From positions 1,302,001 through 1,366,000 of the forward strand of contig JAMXSV010000026.1 of NCBI GenBank assembly GCA_027559495.1: a stretch of 64,000 nt of DNA. The letters are read 5' to 3'. The position numbers and the translations under genes are program-made. This document shows, in pieces, positions 11,823-24,015 of this stretch. Each line of letters begins with the position of its first letter. The first letter of the stretch is position 1. Source of the stretch: Aurifilum marmelostoma (Eukaryota > Ascomycota > Sordariomycetes > Diaporthales > Cryphonectriaceae). Below the pieces are notes generated by a model. That model saw only the letters and a program-made list of their open reading frames with translations. It did not search any database and had not been told where the DNA came from.

Positions 11823-13728
11823 ATGATTGCCACATCGTCCCTTCAATTGCACAGAGCCGCCCTGTCTGGTGGATGTTGTGTACCTGAGGAGCCCACAACA
11901 GCCTCCTCTGCTGCACCCTCGCTCACCTTCTCCGAGCACTCTGACGACGAGCAGGACGTCGATGATGTCTTCCCTACTGAGGCCCGCCGCCGACGTGCCT
12001 CGACCCGACTGATTGCCCAGAATGCCGAGGATGTCCAGCGCATCACCGGAGAGTCTACTGCCCAGCTTGCTGCCCGATGCTGTGGTGGAGGCTGCTGTGT
12101 GAGCGCTGGTGGCAAGCAGGATAGTGTGGAGTACGAAAAAGTTCAGCACCCAGACAATGATGCATTCAAGTCACTCTGTCTGGACATTGACGAGATCCCT
12201 ACCATCCTGACCAATGTTGTGGAGCTCCCTGAGCAGACTGCCTTCCTGGAACCCCTCAGACGCCCCTCTGACCTACCTACCCCCTCCTCTGTCAGCTGTC
12301 TCCCCCACTGCCACCACTGCTGGCACTTCAGACCGCGATGACAACGACAACGACGACGAAAGCCTGGTGCACATGGCCCAAGACAACCTGCAGAAGTTGG
12401 ACCTTGAGGAGGATGACAACGTCGACACCTCCATTCAGCCTCCAAACTTTGTCCAGCCTCACCCTCCGTTTCATGTCCACGCCGTCAAGATCCACAATGC
12501 TCGAGAGCTGACGCGCCCCGGCGCTGAGAAGAGAACCTTCCACTTCGATCTTGACGTCTCCGACTACCCCCACGCCGAGGGTGTCGACTTCAAGGTCGGA
12601 GGCGCCATTGGCATCTCTGCGCCCAACGAGGAGTGCGATGTGGACGAGATCCTCGACCTCCTCCTGGTCCCTCGCTTCCTGCGCGCCAAGCCCGTCATGC
12701 TGCGAACCACGAGGGGCCGCTGGCCCACCGTCTGGGGCGACGACAAGGCCCGTGAGCTGGTCACCACCCGCCGCGACCTCCTGACCTGGTGTTCCGACAT
12801 CCAGTCCTACCCTCCTACCAAGCAGCTGCTGCGCGTGCTGGCCGAGCACGCGATCGACGAGAACGAGCGCAAGATCCTGATGTTCCTGTGCTCGGGCGAC
12901 GGCCAGGGCGTCTTCTGCGACTTCCGCACCGGGCCCCACGTCTCGCTGGCCCAGCTGCTGCACGCATTCCCCAGCTCGAGGCCGCCCCTGGACCTCCTCC
13001 TCAGCGTGCTCCAGCCGCTCATGCCCCGCTTCTACTCGCTGTCCAACGACCCCCACGACTCGTTCGAGACCCGCGATGGCAAGACACACCGCCTGATCGA
13101 GATCGCAGTCACGGTTCATGAGACCGCGGACTGGAGAAAGGGATCACGAACGGGCGTCGGCTCGGGCTTCTTCCAGCGCCAGGCGCTCAGGTATATCGAG
13201 GCGGAGGCGCGGGGCGTCAAGGACCCTCAGGTCTACGTGCCCATGTTCAAGGGCCTGATGGCCAACCCCCTGGCCAAGGAGTTCGTGTCGGACGGGCCCA
13301 TGCTCCTGATCGGGGCCGGTGTGGGCATCGCGCCGTTCCGCGGCTTCGTGCAGCGCCGGCTCAAGACTGCCAACTGCGCCAACAAGGTCTGGGTGCTGCA
13401 GGGCATCCGCGACTCGCTCGTCGACGAGATCTACAGCGGCGAGTGGGGCGTGCACGAGGACGAGGTGAAGCGTGTGGTCGAGAGCCGTGTGGGCGAGGGC
13501 CGCTACGTCCAGGAGGAAGTCCTCCACCAGGCCGACCTGGTCTGGTATGTCATCAACGCCGTCGACGGCCGCGTCTTCGTCTGTGGCAGCAGCAAGGGCA
13601 TGGGTGAGGGCGTCGAGGACGCGCTGATCAAGGTGGCCATGCAGAAGGGCAACCTGGGAGAGAGCGAGGCCAAGAAGTATTGGGACCTCAAGAAGCAGGT
13701 CGGGCAATATATTGCCGAGACGTGGTAA
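11823..13728 (+). CDS. FAD/NADPH-binding (FNR-type) reductase without flavodoxin domain
   Basis: Two coding segments in different frames. The first runs from ATG 11823 to about 12300; the second runs from about 12296 to TAA 13728. The second holds the FAD-binding and NADPH-binding modules of the cytochrome P450 reductase/sulfite reductase flavoprotein family. Motifs are RFYSLS (FAD), GVGIAPFRGF (pyrophosphate loop) and VFVCGSSKGMGEGV (NADPH end). No FMN/flavodoxin domain precedes it. Instead there is an N-terminal region of about 150 residues, acidic and Arg-rich, with two Cys clusters (GGCCVPEE and CCGGGCC). Electron acceptor and cellular role are unknown. To join the frames, either an intron with donor GTCTGG at 12178 and acceptor CAG at 12293-12295 is needed, or one C must be removed from the C5 run at 12302-12306. 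The latter keeps a smoother sequence. Catalytic module confident; N-terminal join uncertain. Confidence 0.8.
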
Positions 13729-15456
13729 TGTGATCGACTGGACAATATCAGGGGGGTGGGGGTGCCAAAGGGGTCCCACACCGAGATCCTACATGCTACA
13801 TCACCTCTTTCGACACACACCCTGTCCGCGACCCCGACCCCCGACCCCGAGGTCGGCCCTCGGGGCTAAGCTGTCAGCTACACCCGAACCCAAACGAGAG
13901 CGGACACACACATGCACACGCACACCTACTCCTCGAATCGAGACGGACAAGAACAATAAGAAGGAGAGAAAAGTTTTAGAATCAACACTACCGCGCAAGC
14001 CAGCAAGCATTCAGTCATTGGACTCTGGGAGCAGGGAAACTGGGAAAAGGGGGCACTTCCACACCGGCGTTTTGAAGGGATCGGGGAAATGGAAAGGCAG
14101 GAAGGAGCCAGGTGCAAAGGACAAAAAGCAAGACTATACATTCACCGGCCTCTTGTCTCTTTGGAGTTTCACGGCGTTTATTTGGAGGAACTTTGCTTTT
14201 CACTTCTGTACTATACACTGCTTCAGGTACTCCGAGGAGGTTGTCGCTCTGGCATGAAGGGGGCTTTTCATAGCCGCCATACCATGCCCTCTTTGCTATT
14301 GGCTTTTCTGCAGCGCTTCTTCAAATATCAGAGATGGATCATATAACTTTTCCTGCATGCGTGTCTCTAGTGTTGTCTGTTGTGGGTTTCGGGTCCTTCA
14401 GTCCCTCGAAATGCTGACCGTGTCCGTCGTAGCTTGTAGCCCTCTGCAAGGAGACTACTACTTACGTACTATGGTAGTCAGTCGTACAGTTTCTGTAGCC
14501 TAGGAGGAGCAAGTGTCCTCGTATCAACCCCCTCAAGAAAGCGGCATTCTGGCAGCCAAGACTGAGTCAGGCTGGGCTGGCTGGGCTGCCAGTAGAGAAG
14601 GGGGAGAAAAGGCTCTATCGTGACCCTGCCTGTGGTTTCCAATCTTTAGTCATCAGCACAGGAAACGGGTTTACAAATGCTTCGAAATCCAGCAGGAGCG
14701 GCCCACAGGACGGACCAGATTGGACCATCTGGGCATCCGAGGAATAACCGCAGGCAAGTGGGGCCACCCCTCCTTCCGAAAACCCCACCATCAGAGACAA
14801 GAAAGAGAGGGAAAAAAAAAAGCACATAGGGCAACCCCACCATCAAAAGTTGGCTTAGGTATAGTACTATGGTAGCTTGCTATGGTATCATCGCTACTTG
14901 GCTCGACTTATCCGTAAATCCGTCCCACTTCAATCCCGATGCCCATTTACACACCATCATAGTACTATGCCGTCCTCCTGGCTCTCGATTTCTAAGACCA
15001 GCTCATCGAGATTCAAGGGTGATTGGTAAAGTTTAGAAATAGGATTGTTCTCTCGTGAAATAGCTGTGGTCAAAGTCGTTCGGTCATGACGAGCCCAGCT
15101 TGTTACCCACCTCCCGGATCCGATACAGGAGGAGGAGGGTGAAGAGAGAGGGAGAGACCCGTTTTCAGAGAGGAGAGAATTCTCTAGAAGATGCTTGATA
15201 CGTATATACCAGCACACCCCTTACGCTCCTCTTGATTCGTAGCCCGTGACCCTTGTTTTTTTTTTTTTTTTTTTCTCGCCTTCTTGTACCATTCCTTGCA
15301 AACTTTCATCTGCTGCCCACTTTTTTTTGGTCCCCTTCTCGATCCCTCATACAAATTCGTCAGGCTTGGTCATCGAATCAGAAACTCAGGAGGGCGGGGC
15401 CCGCATTGTGTTATACTACTACATAGTCCTAGCTACCTGCTGCTGCGCGAGAAACT
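13729..15456. other. Intergenic region between FNR-type and nitroreductase genes
   Basis: Contains the 3' UTR of the reductase and the promoter of the nitroreductase gene. A small inverted repeat of GACCCCGA/TCGG type lies near 13830-13860. Three copies of a TAGTACTATGG-like motif lie at 14466-14478, 14863-14875 and 14960-14970. A T19 run at 15256-15274 lies about 180 nt upstream of the next ATG. No gene is supported. Confidence 0.55.
15256..15274. repeat. Poly-T tract upstream of the nitroreductase gene
   Basis: A 19-base T run in a pyrimidine-rich promoter/leader region. Confidence 0.9.
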
Positions 15457-16350
15457 ATGAATACCACCCGTCCCCTCGCCAGCATGATCTCGTCCTCTCT
15501 CAAGACCATTACCAACAACATCTTCTCCTCTTCCTCAACAAGACTCGCTTCTACTGCCACTCTCCCTCGTCTACACTTCAAGACCACCCAGCACCACCAC
15601 CACCACCACCCCCGCCTCTACTCCACCACACCAAACAACAAGATGGCCGCCAACGCCCAGACCATCATCGACCTGGCCAAGCAGCGCCGGTCCTACTACC
15701 CTCTGTCCAAGGACATCCCCATCACCCCGGCCCGCGTCGAGGAGATCGTCAAGGACCTCCTCAACCAGGTCCCTTCCTCCTTCAACTCCCAGTCCAACCG
15801 CGTCGTCGTCCTCTTTGGCGCCGAGCACGAGAAGCTGTGGGACTTCACCACCGAGGTCCTCAAGGCCATGGTCCCTGAGGACCAGTGGGAGGGCACCGCC
15901 TCCAAGATGGCCATGTTCAAGGGCGCTGCTGGCACTGTACGTCTTCCGTACTCCCTCCTCCCTTATTTTCCCTTTCCCACAAAATGAGAAAAAAAAACTG
16001 ACCCATTTCTCCCCCCCCTTCCCCAAAAACAGGTCCTCTTCTACGAAGACCAATCCGTCGTCAACGCCATGCAGGAGCGCTTCGCCATCTACGCCGACCG
16101 CTTCCCCGTCTGGGCCGGCCACTCGGACGCCATGCTCCAGTGGGCCACCTGGACCGCCCTCGAGGCCGAGGGCCTCGGCGCCAACCTGCAGCACTACAAC
16201 CCCCTCGTCGACCAGCGCGTCGCCGCCGAGTGGAAGGTCCCCGCCGACTGGAAGCTGGCCGCCCAGCTGGTCTTTGGCGGGCGCACGGGCGAGGCCGGGC
16301 CCAAGGAGTTCCTGCCTCTGGAGCAGAAGTACAAGAGCTTTGGTGCCTAA
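15457..16350 (+). CDS. Nitroreductase-family protein (HBN1/FRM2-like), probably mitochondrial
   Basis: Two exons, 15457-15936 and 16033-16350, separated by a 96-nt intron with GTACGT donor and ACAG acceptor, phase 0. The product is about 265 residues. Residues 66-265 match the fungal nitroreductase-like family of yeast HBN1/FRM2: an early KQRRSYYPL block, then VVVLFGAEHEKLWDFT, a split VLFYED segment after the intron, and a closing GEAGPKEFLPLEQKY. These FMN-dependent oxidoreductases are linked to oxidative stress and lipid signalling in yeast. The first 62 residues are rich in Ser, Thr and Arg and include a His6 run, consistent with a mitochondrial presequence; M63 (MAANAQ) would give a cytosolic form. 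The choice of start is open; the family is well supported. Confidence 0.9.
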
Positions 16351-18081
16351 ATGAGAGAGGGAGAGAGAGAGACAGAGGGATTTAATGTGGGAAGAGAGAG
16401 AGAGGGGGGGGGAGAGAAGCGATGATTCATTTGCTGAGCCTTGTTAGCATCATGTCTTTACTGTTATAGAAAGACCAGGGGATATAGAGAGAAGGGGTAA
16501 CATATATATATATATATTTATATATATATATATATACAGACACTAGACAGATTCCTGTACACCCCATCGCCGCTGATCTCGAGGTTAGCGGCTGGTTGGC
16601 GAGACAGGGCCTGGCCCGGGCTGAACTTGCATTTGCGCGGAGCGCCAAGCAAACCTCCATTATGAGAATATATACTATTCAAGAATTTTCATACAACGCA
16701 AAAACATCACAGTATTTTCCCCCTCCTCTTGGGACGAAATCGGCACGTCAAGGGTGCAGCAGTATGACGTTGAATAGCAATCCGACTTGTGTGGCCCCCC
16801 CCAATCGGACGCACACAAAATCCCCCGGCGCGCCCCCTCCCCCCTCCCCCTAGCGGCACTGACGTGTAAGGCTGAAGGGGAAGGCCTGGCTTGTCAGCCA
16901 CGGGCCGAGGCGCGCATGTGAGTAAGACAAGGTCCGTGGAGGGGCTCTGACCTGTGCCCTTGGGACATTGCATGCATGTGTATGTATGTGTTTCGAGCCA
17001 CAAGTCTGGATTCGTGTTGTTGTGGTTTGGAGATGCTAATGGGGGGCACGCTGGGGGAGGGGCGATGGGTAAGAGCTGGTCATAAGCTTAGAGAGAAAAG
17101 GATTTGCTGGCAGACAAGATCATGTTCACTTCGGCTCATTCAGACTTTGGACATCTTCACAAGGCCTGGCCTGGGCCTGTCCATTTGCAGTTTCCAGACA
17201 TTCAACAGTCCTAATTCCAGTGCACACTGGGGGAGTGCCGCGTCGTGGACCTGTTCATGACAACTGTAGTGCTTCACCCATACATTAACAAAGTCTCCCG
17301 TTGTTCCAAAAATGAATTTTTCTTTTCTTATTTGCTTCATGTCGGAGAAAGGGAAAACAAAATAGCAAATCGCGTGTGATGATGTGTATCATCGGTATCT
17401 ATCTACGACTATCTAAATGTGTTGATGTGGCAGCGTTTCGCCTCTCAGCCTCGGAGACGCATCCATCATTATCGGAAATCGCATTCTTTCACCTCATCCT
17501 CTTGTAACTCTCTGCCTCCTCCTCCCCTGCATACTGTTCTTTCTCATGGTCCAAGTTTCCGCCCGCGAGCGAACAGTTGGTTCAGAGGAACCAGCCCAAA
17601 AGGGAGTCGACCCGAAAGAGGTTGATCATGCCCCTGGTGGTCATTCAAAGTGACAAAAGTTGCTGTGCTTTTTTTTTCCCGCCGTCGTTCGTCAGTTTCT
17701 GGTCGTACTTTCGTTTGTCCCAGGTGGGACCATGACACCTCACATTCCTTGCGCCCACGTTGCTCGTCGACCAATTACCTACTACCCCAGAACTCCCCAT
17801 CTCGCATCGATTCGCGTAAAACACTCTGGCTGCCGTGACTTTCATATTTTGTTGTAGCACATGCGACCCAGAAACCACCTGCATAGTGGCGCCCGAGTCA
17901 GGTCATACTCGGTATGCAGAGAATGTGCTGTCAAATTGCGTGATTGAGCCCTTTGCAGGGCTGCACCGTAGTGCATCCCAATCATAGTCAAAGAGTACGT
18001 GCGTTGTTGATCCGAGGTACTTGTTGAGAGACTTTGATATTCGTTTCCTGTCGTGACGAGCTCGGGAACATCGCCCCCGCT
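16351..18081. other. Convergent intergenic region (nitroreductase / Kap104)
   Basis: Holds the two 3' UTRs. A GA-rich tract follows the nitroreductase stop, and an AT dinucleotide repeat lies at 16502-16536. No gene is supported; open frames on both strands are short and lack domains. Confidence 0.55.
16502..16536. repeat. (AT)n microsatellite
   Basis: About 35 bases of AT/TA dinucleotides with one TTT interruption. Confidence 0.95.
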
Positions 18082-21073
18082 CTACAAGGCGTAGTTGGTT
18101 TTCAGAGCATCGCGATCCGCAGCAGCAAGCTGACCGAGGAACTGATCGAACTGGGGGATCATTTGCCGATAGACGTCGATGATCTACGCAACATAGGTTA
18201 GTCACTATCCGCAACCCGGTGACAAGAGCAGATTGCTCTCGTCCTGTTTTGCAGTCTTCTCACTCACCTTCTGGAAAAGATCATGTAGTTCGCGGTTGAT
18301 ATCGCTCGGCAACCTAGTGTCGTACTGAGCTATGCACTGGAAGTAGGACAACATGCTCTTCTCCATCGCCTGAGGGTTCTGCCCAACGATCATCGTGAAG
18401 CCCTTCAGCGCGCTCGCCTTCTCGTCCGTAGAGTCCAGCTCGGTCATGGCGCTCAGGAACTCGTCCGCAAAAGTGGACAGGTGAGGTCCGAGAATGTCTG
18501 CGTTCTGCAGGCCCAGGCGGCCTAGGGCGATGGCGGCATTCTCTGTCACGCTGACGGGCACGGTCGGGTTGACCATGATCTGCACAAAACGCTCCATCAG
18601 ATCGTTCACATATGGTGCCGTACCCTTGCCGTTCTGGATGGCAATCTCTCCGGCGCTCCAACAGGCATTGTTGACCACACTGAAACAACCCTCGATGTCT
18701 TCGTCGACGACGTTATCAAAGTCCAGCTGCCTGAGTAGTATGGGGAGGATCGATGATAGGTGGTTCTGGAGCTGTGGGAACACATACTTGGCGCAATCGC
18801 CAAGGAGAGCGTAGGCTGACTGTCGGACCTCGTCCGCCGGGTCCTCCATGCACAGATTAAGGAGTTCGAAGAAGGCTGGATCTGCGTCTTTGACCAGAGC
18901 TTGGGCCTTGTCATCCTCGAGACACTGGATGATGGCACTCAGGAGATCGAGACTCGTGACGAGGAAGTCCTTGTCGGGCTGGTCGAAGTTGTGGTTGGTC
19001 TTTGCCGCCAGGGTCTGCTCGAGGTTCTGGTGGATGATGGTGACACAGCGCCTGAAGATGGGGTGTGCGTAGGGAGCGAAAGCATCTCTCATGGCCATGG
19101 CGACGTAGGACAGACACTCGAGGAGCGGGAACACCTCGCGCGACTCGTCCGCAACCTTCTGCCAACGGTCGATCAGAGCAGGCATCAGCAGGCTCGAGTG
19201 CTCTGGCAGCGACAGGACGGGCCCCACGTTCTCTGCAAGCGTCTGGACACAGTCGTAGAGGATGTACATATTCTTGTCCTTGTACTTGGCGAAACAGCGG
19301 ATGTACTGCTGGACAATCGGCCCGGTGTATGGCTCCAGCACCTTTCCAGCCTTCTCCTCGAGGTTCGCCATGGCCGACGCACCAGCCTCCTGGACCTTCT
19401 TGTTCTTGTCGAGCATCTTGTGCAGGATGCCTTCCATCATCGGCACAAAGTACGCCTGTATCTGCTGCTGGTCTTTCAAGTTGGCAGCCCACGACGAGTA
19501 GCGACCGAGCGTCCAGCATGTGATCTGTCTGACAATAGGCTCTGGGTCATTCAGGAGGGAGATGAGGTAGGAAACCAACTCCGGCAGGTGAGGCGTAACC
19601 ACTGTCAAGCAGCCCTCCGCGACAGCGCCCAGGGCGAGGACTGCGGCCTCTCGGCGCGGCCACTCCTCGTGCTTCAGGTTTGTCGTCAGATACGGGAGGA
19701 TGCTTTCGAAGACAGGGTCCTTGAAATCGCGCGCAAAGACGTCCAGTGCAGCCGCCGAGCATTTTCGCAGGGTCCACTTCTCGTCCGGGTTCTCGTCGCC
19801 AAACTCATCGTCGAGCTCGTCAATCTCGCCCTCCTCGAGATCGTTGTCCATGCTGGCCAGCTTCTGGTAGGCGTTGCCGTTCTCAGCGGCATCCGCCGAA
19901 TGATGGGCGGCGAGTTTGCGCGCCGACTTGTTCTGCGCAAACTGCGGCTTGATGTCCTCAACACGGTCTTCCTCTTCCTCGTCGTCCGACGCACCACCCA
20001 GCAGAGCAATATCCTCGCCGCTGTAAACCATCGATTCCAGCAGGACTGGGATGATCTTCTGGATGTAGGGATTCAGCGCCTGCCACAGGTTCTCGTGCTC
20101 ACCGACCGTGAGCCAGAACTCAGCTGCCTCGCACGCCAGCTCTTCATCCTCACTCTTCTGCTGTGTGATGATATAATCCACGAGGCCGGCGATGTGAGGC
20201 GTCAGCTTGTCGGGCCTGGTGTCGACCAGCTGCACGAAGCAGCGGCAGACCTGGCGTCGGACATCGTCGTCGGGGTCGTTGGCCAGGGTGAAGAGGGCCT
20301 GGAGGAGGTCGTCGATGCAGGTGAGCATGGCCTGGGTCTTGCGCGGGGTGAAGACATTGATGGCAGTCAGCGCCTGGGCGCGCACTTTGGGCAGGCTGCT
20401 CTTGGTGGCCTGGATGAACTTGGGCAGGAGATAGTTGAGCGGCCTCTGGCCGTTCTGCTCGCGCTGCAATATCTTGAAGTTGTCCTCACAGATCTTGGCC
20501 ATGGCCGCCATGGCGCCCTCTTGACCCTCTGGAGACACCTGGCCGGTCTCGTTACCGATCATCTTGAGCAGCTCAGGGAGGAACTCGGGCCAGGAGTATA
20601 TGCCCACGCGGCTGATGAGCTCTGTCGCAATATTCCCGGCGTAGCTTCGGATCTGGGGGGACTTGTCTTGTATGCCGAGAGGCACGGCCATCTTGATGAG
20701 GCCCAATGAGGTCTCGGGGATCTGCTTGAAATTGAACTTGACATTGTTCTTCAACATGATCGCCGCGGCGGAGCGAACGAGGCCATAGTCTTGTGCGGAG
20801 AAGTTAAGGCCTGCGGGCGGGTCGGCGCTGGAGAAGAGGTAGGCTAGGTAGTTGTTGAAATCTGGTGAGGTTTTGGCTTGTGACAGCATCTGAAGAGGAG
20901 GTCAGCGACGCCCGTCTATCATTTTCTTCCCCGGCGACAGGGAGGAGGACACATTATGCATTTGGACATACCAGCTCGGCCTTCTTCTGAGCTGCCTTGT
21001 CGAAGCCGCTGAGAGAGTCTTTGAGGTAGACGGCCAGAGTCTGGAGAGACTCGGGCGAGGGTTGCCACGCCAT
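18082..21073 (-). CDS. kap104: Transportin / karyopherin beta-2 (Kap104)
   Basis: Three exons on the minus strand: 21073-20972, 20889-18268 and 18183-18082, giving 941 residues, normal for the family. Intron 1 has a GTATGT donor and TTCAG acceptor; intron 2 has GTGAGT and TAG; both are phase 0. Transportin is a HEAT-repeat importin that carries PY-NLS cargoes (mRNA-binding proteins such as Nab2 and Hrp1) into the nucleus, releasing them on RanGTP. Family marks are PDFNNYLAY near the start, the LKNNVKF segment, the acidic internal loop (DDEEEEDRVEDIKPQF, near residue 340), WTLRKCSAAALDVF after it, RQITCWTLGRYSSW, and DEVRQSAYALLGD. The acidic loop and those flanks distinguish it from importin beta-1. 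The short last exon encodes the helical end (about YRQMIPQFDQFL). Confidence 0.96.
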
Positions 21074-23490
21074 GACGGAGGACGGATGCGGGTTCGTGGA
21101 AGTGCAGCAGGGCGCGCACCACCTGCACAAGAAACCCAAGTAGAGTCGAGGGCGAAATGCCAAAGGTTTTGAGAGGCCTGCTCTGGTGAGATTCGATCAA
21201 TCCGGGTCGAGCAGGAGATAGGGAGGAAGGAGAAGTGGGAGCGGTTGTGCAAGAGATCGCCCGGGGGGGGTGAAAAGAAGGTTGCAAGCTTAGCGGCTGG
21301 GCAGGCTTGTATGGAAATCGAGTAAAGTGAGTAGAGTAGTGGGTGGGTGTTTCTGAGCTGTGTTAGAGGGTAGAGGGACTGGTGGGGTGTTTGGCAGGGG
21401 CGCGGGCTCCAAAAGATTGCAACCCCTCTCCAAGAACATCAGGCGCCGTTACCAGCCGGGAAACGATGTGGGGAAAAGACAAGGGCAAAGATCAACTCTC
21501 TCAGAAGGATTCAAAAGGAAAAGAAGAAAAAAAAGAAAAAAAGAAAAGGATGGAAAGAAGGTGGGATGTTTGAATAGGAGTAGGAAGAGGCAGAGGAAAA
21601 AAGGGAAATAAAAATGTGAGGACTGATCAAAAGCTGAAAAAGTCGAATCAATCTTCGTGAGACTTTCAGTACAGCGCATAAATTTGCACCATATCCTGGG
21701 ATGGAATGAAAAATTATGACACTGAGATGGGGGCCAGAGCCGCCAGTAATCTTCCTACTACTTCTGGGGAGTTAGCAGCCCTGACGGTTGTACTACTGTT
21801 GAAGCAAGGCGCAAGGAGGAGGTGCTTTTGGGGGGCGTGGGGTGGGGGGGGGGGGGCCCACGGCTGGTCAGGATTGCCTGTGTGTCTGATTTTTTTCTTC
21901 TTCTTCTTTATCCTTCTCGGCCCCTGTTGAACCTTTGCTTTAGTCACGACCCTACTAAGCAAAGACTGAGGCTTCAGGGCTGTGGCAGCAGGTCAAGTGG
22001 GGCCTTCTTTGTTTCTGACCCAAGCGAGTACACCTGCCAGTACCCTTCCACCTCCTTCTCAGCTGCAGGTGACCGCTCAGCCGACGTGATGAGGAGATCT
22101 CCAGGAGTCAGGTAAAGACAATGCATCAGGCCAGAGGCACATACCAACAGGTAGTCCCCCCCCCCCTCTCTCTCTTTTCGGGTCTCGTTCCATTCTTCTC
22201 GAGACCAAAATGGTCATGAGGGTGGGGTAGGAATACCCGAGTTTCAGTGAGACCCCTGACCTGCAAACTAGGGGAATGTACTCTAAATCACGAGAAGAAT
22301 GTCTGTCTCGCCAGCGTGGCGGCACGAACAGTAGTCTTGGACCTTTGTTCCTCCTTAAATTTCTGATGACTTCAGATGACGATGAACCACAACGGGCGGC
22401 ACAGAGGAAACTTCTGGTAACATGCACTCCGAGCTCTATCCACGGCGCAATATCGTTCGTTGGCGGTCAGACCCGAGGCACCAAATAGCAAGCAGAAGCT
22501 GTGTGGCGGACAAAAAGCCCAGATCACAAGCCTTTCTGGCTGACAATGTGATTTTTGACCCCTGCTCTGACGTATGTGCGTGTAGTAGCATGTGTTCACT
22601 GGCCGCTGCACACTGCCTATGCCAACTTTTGCTTCCCACCTTTGCCCTCCCAACTGACTTTGTTGGAATCCTGCTTGACACCCTGCGGTGACCCCCGTGC
22701 GTCATGTCGTGAACCGTACACGAGACTCAAGGACCACAATTTGCTGTGCAACTTGGCCGAGGGGCTTCTTCAACGCAAGAGTCTGCTGGTCAGCCAGTCT
22801 TGAGGGTCCGCCAGTTGCCCCGAATGGTATCTAACATCTTGAGTCGCTGAACGAATACTGACCGTCTCTGAAAAGACAGACCGTGTTCTCGGAGTGTTTG
22901 TATTGTTTTCTATAGTCCCAGGTCGCTCTTGGGAACCTTGAAGAGGGTACCAAGGTAGCTTGTCTGTCAAGGCATCCCCTCCCCCCTTCTTCTAAGATGT
23001 ATCTGGCAGCAGCAGTCTGCGAGGGCCCGACATCGTGCTGTGAACTGAGGGAAAATGCTTGCCGCAGCACAATCCAACAGCAACTTCGTATTTGGTTGCC
23101 CCTGATGCAGGTATGCCCAACGTTCTTTATAGGCTAGACTCATCTGCAAGCAGCTGCCAACCCAACCCCTGGCTCGACGTTTAGCTCCTTCTTCGAGCAG
23201 ATTCATGTCGTCAAAGAGAAGTTTCCGAGGCATGCGGTGTGCACGCCCTGTGCGACGCGGCCACCTGCACTGATACCCCTGGCCTGGTGGTTGAGAAGTG
23301 ATACGGTGAATCTCTCGTGCGGGTGGTGTAGCCCAAGGAAGGCGACACCAGCTCAGGGCCCCTCCGCCCGCCCCCTCCCTTCCGAGATCCGTGCTGAGCT
23401 TCTCGCGTTAAAGGCCCCGGCCTGCACTGCACAGCATCTGCCCCAGAAGAGCAGCGGACTGGCCATCCAGACGTCGCAGACCACGCCGCT
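21074..23490. other. Kap104 upstream region and intergenic DNA, no supported gene
   Basis: The first few hundred bases are the Kap104 promoter on the minus strand. A long purine-rich tract (AAG/AAA-rich, about 21505-21610) and G-rich runs at 21830-21856 follow. A CT-rich tract with a C run lies at 22157-22180. No domain-bearing open frame was found on either strand. Confidence 0.5.
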
Positions 23491-24015
23491 TCATGAACTG
23501 CCGATGGACATCTCAGACACCCCGTTAGTGATGCCCAGTGACGTCTGCATTTTCTCAGTGACGACCTCAACCACCTTCTTGAAGGTCTCCATTTCCTCCT
23601 CTACAGTCCCGCCGAGACCTGCGCCTGCGAGGCTCACCGAGCTGCCCACGTATACAGGAAGCTGCGCCCTCTTCGCGAGGAGCCGGGCCAGGCGGGTAGT
23701 GAACTCCAGTGAAGACTCGACGCTAAAGAGGGGCGTCGACAGAGGCTGGCTTGGGTTGAATTTCTAACGAGAGGGGATCAGTACAACAGCGACTCGGGCG
23801 AAGGGCTCGAGCAGGGCTCATCGAGCAGGACTCACGTCAGGCAATGCGTAGACGAAAGAGCCCATGGTCGGCGGGCTGGACACCTCGTCCGCCGATGCGG
23901 TCGTCAGGAAGAGCATGACGGACTTTGCCTGGATGGTCAGATGGATGTAGATGCGGGTGTCGAGTGACCTCGGAAGCGGGAAGGAGAGCTGAAAAGTTTG
24001 CGTCGTGTTCGCCAT
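23491..24015 (-). CDS. Proteasome assembly chaperone 4 (PAC4/PSMG4-like)
   Basis: Two exons on the minus strand, 24015-23836 and 23763-23491, phase 0, with a 72-nt intron (GTGAGT donor, TTAG acceptor). The product has 150 residues, matching the size of PSMG4-type chaperones. The N-terminal half reads as the family beta-sandwich: FQLSFPLPRS, RIYIHLTIQAKSVMLFLTT, then MGSFVYALPD at the exon end. The second exon supplies the C-terminal helix region with TRLARLLAKR, followed by the strand QLPVYVGSSVSL. PAC4 works with PAC3 to assemble the alpha-ring of the 20S proteasome in the cytosol. Assignment rests on remembered family pattern and length rather than an alignment, so some doubt remains. Confidence 0.75.

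Noticed and set aside
12328..13119. 263-codon open frame on the minus strand
   Set aside because: Antisense of the FNR catalytic region; no domains of its own.
18901..20709. 602-codon open frame on the plus strand
   Set aside because: It is the antisense of the Kap104 gene, whose minus-strand frame has clear HEAT-repeat homology; antisense openness follows from codon bias.
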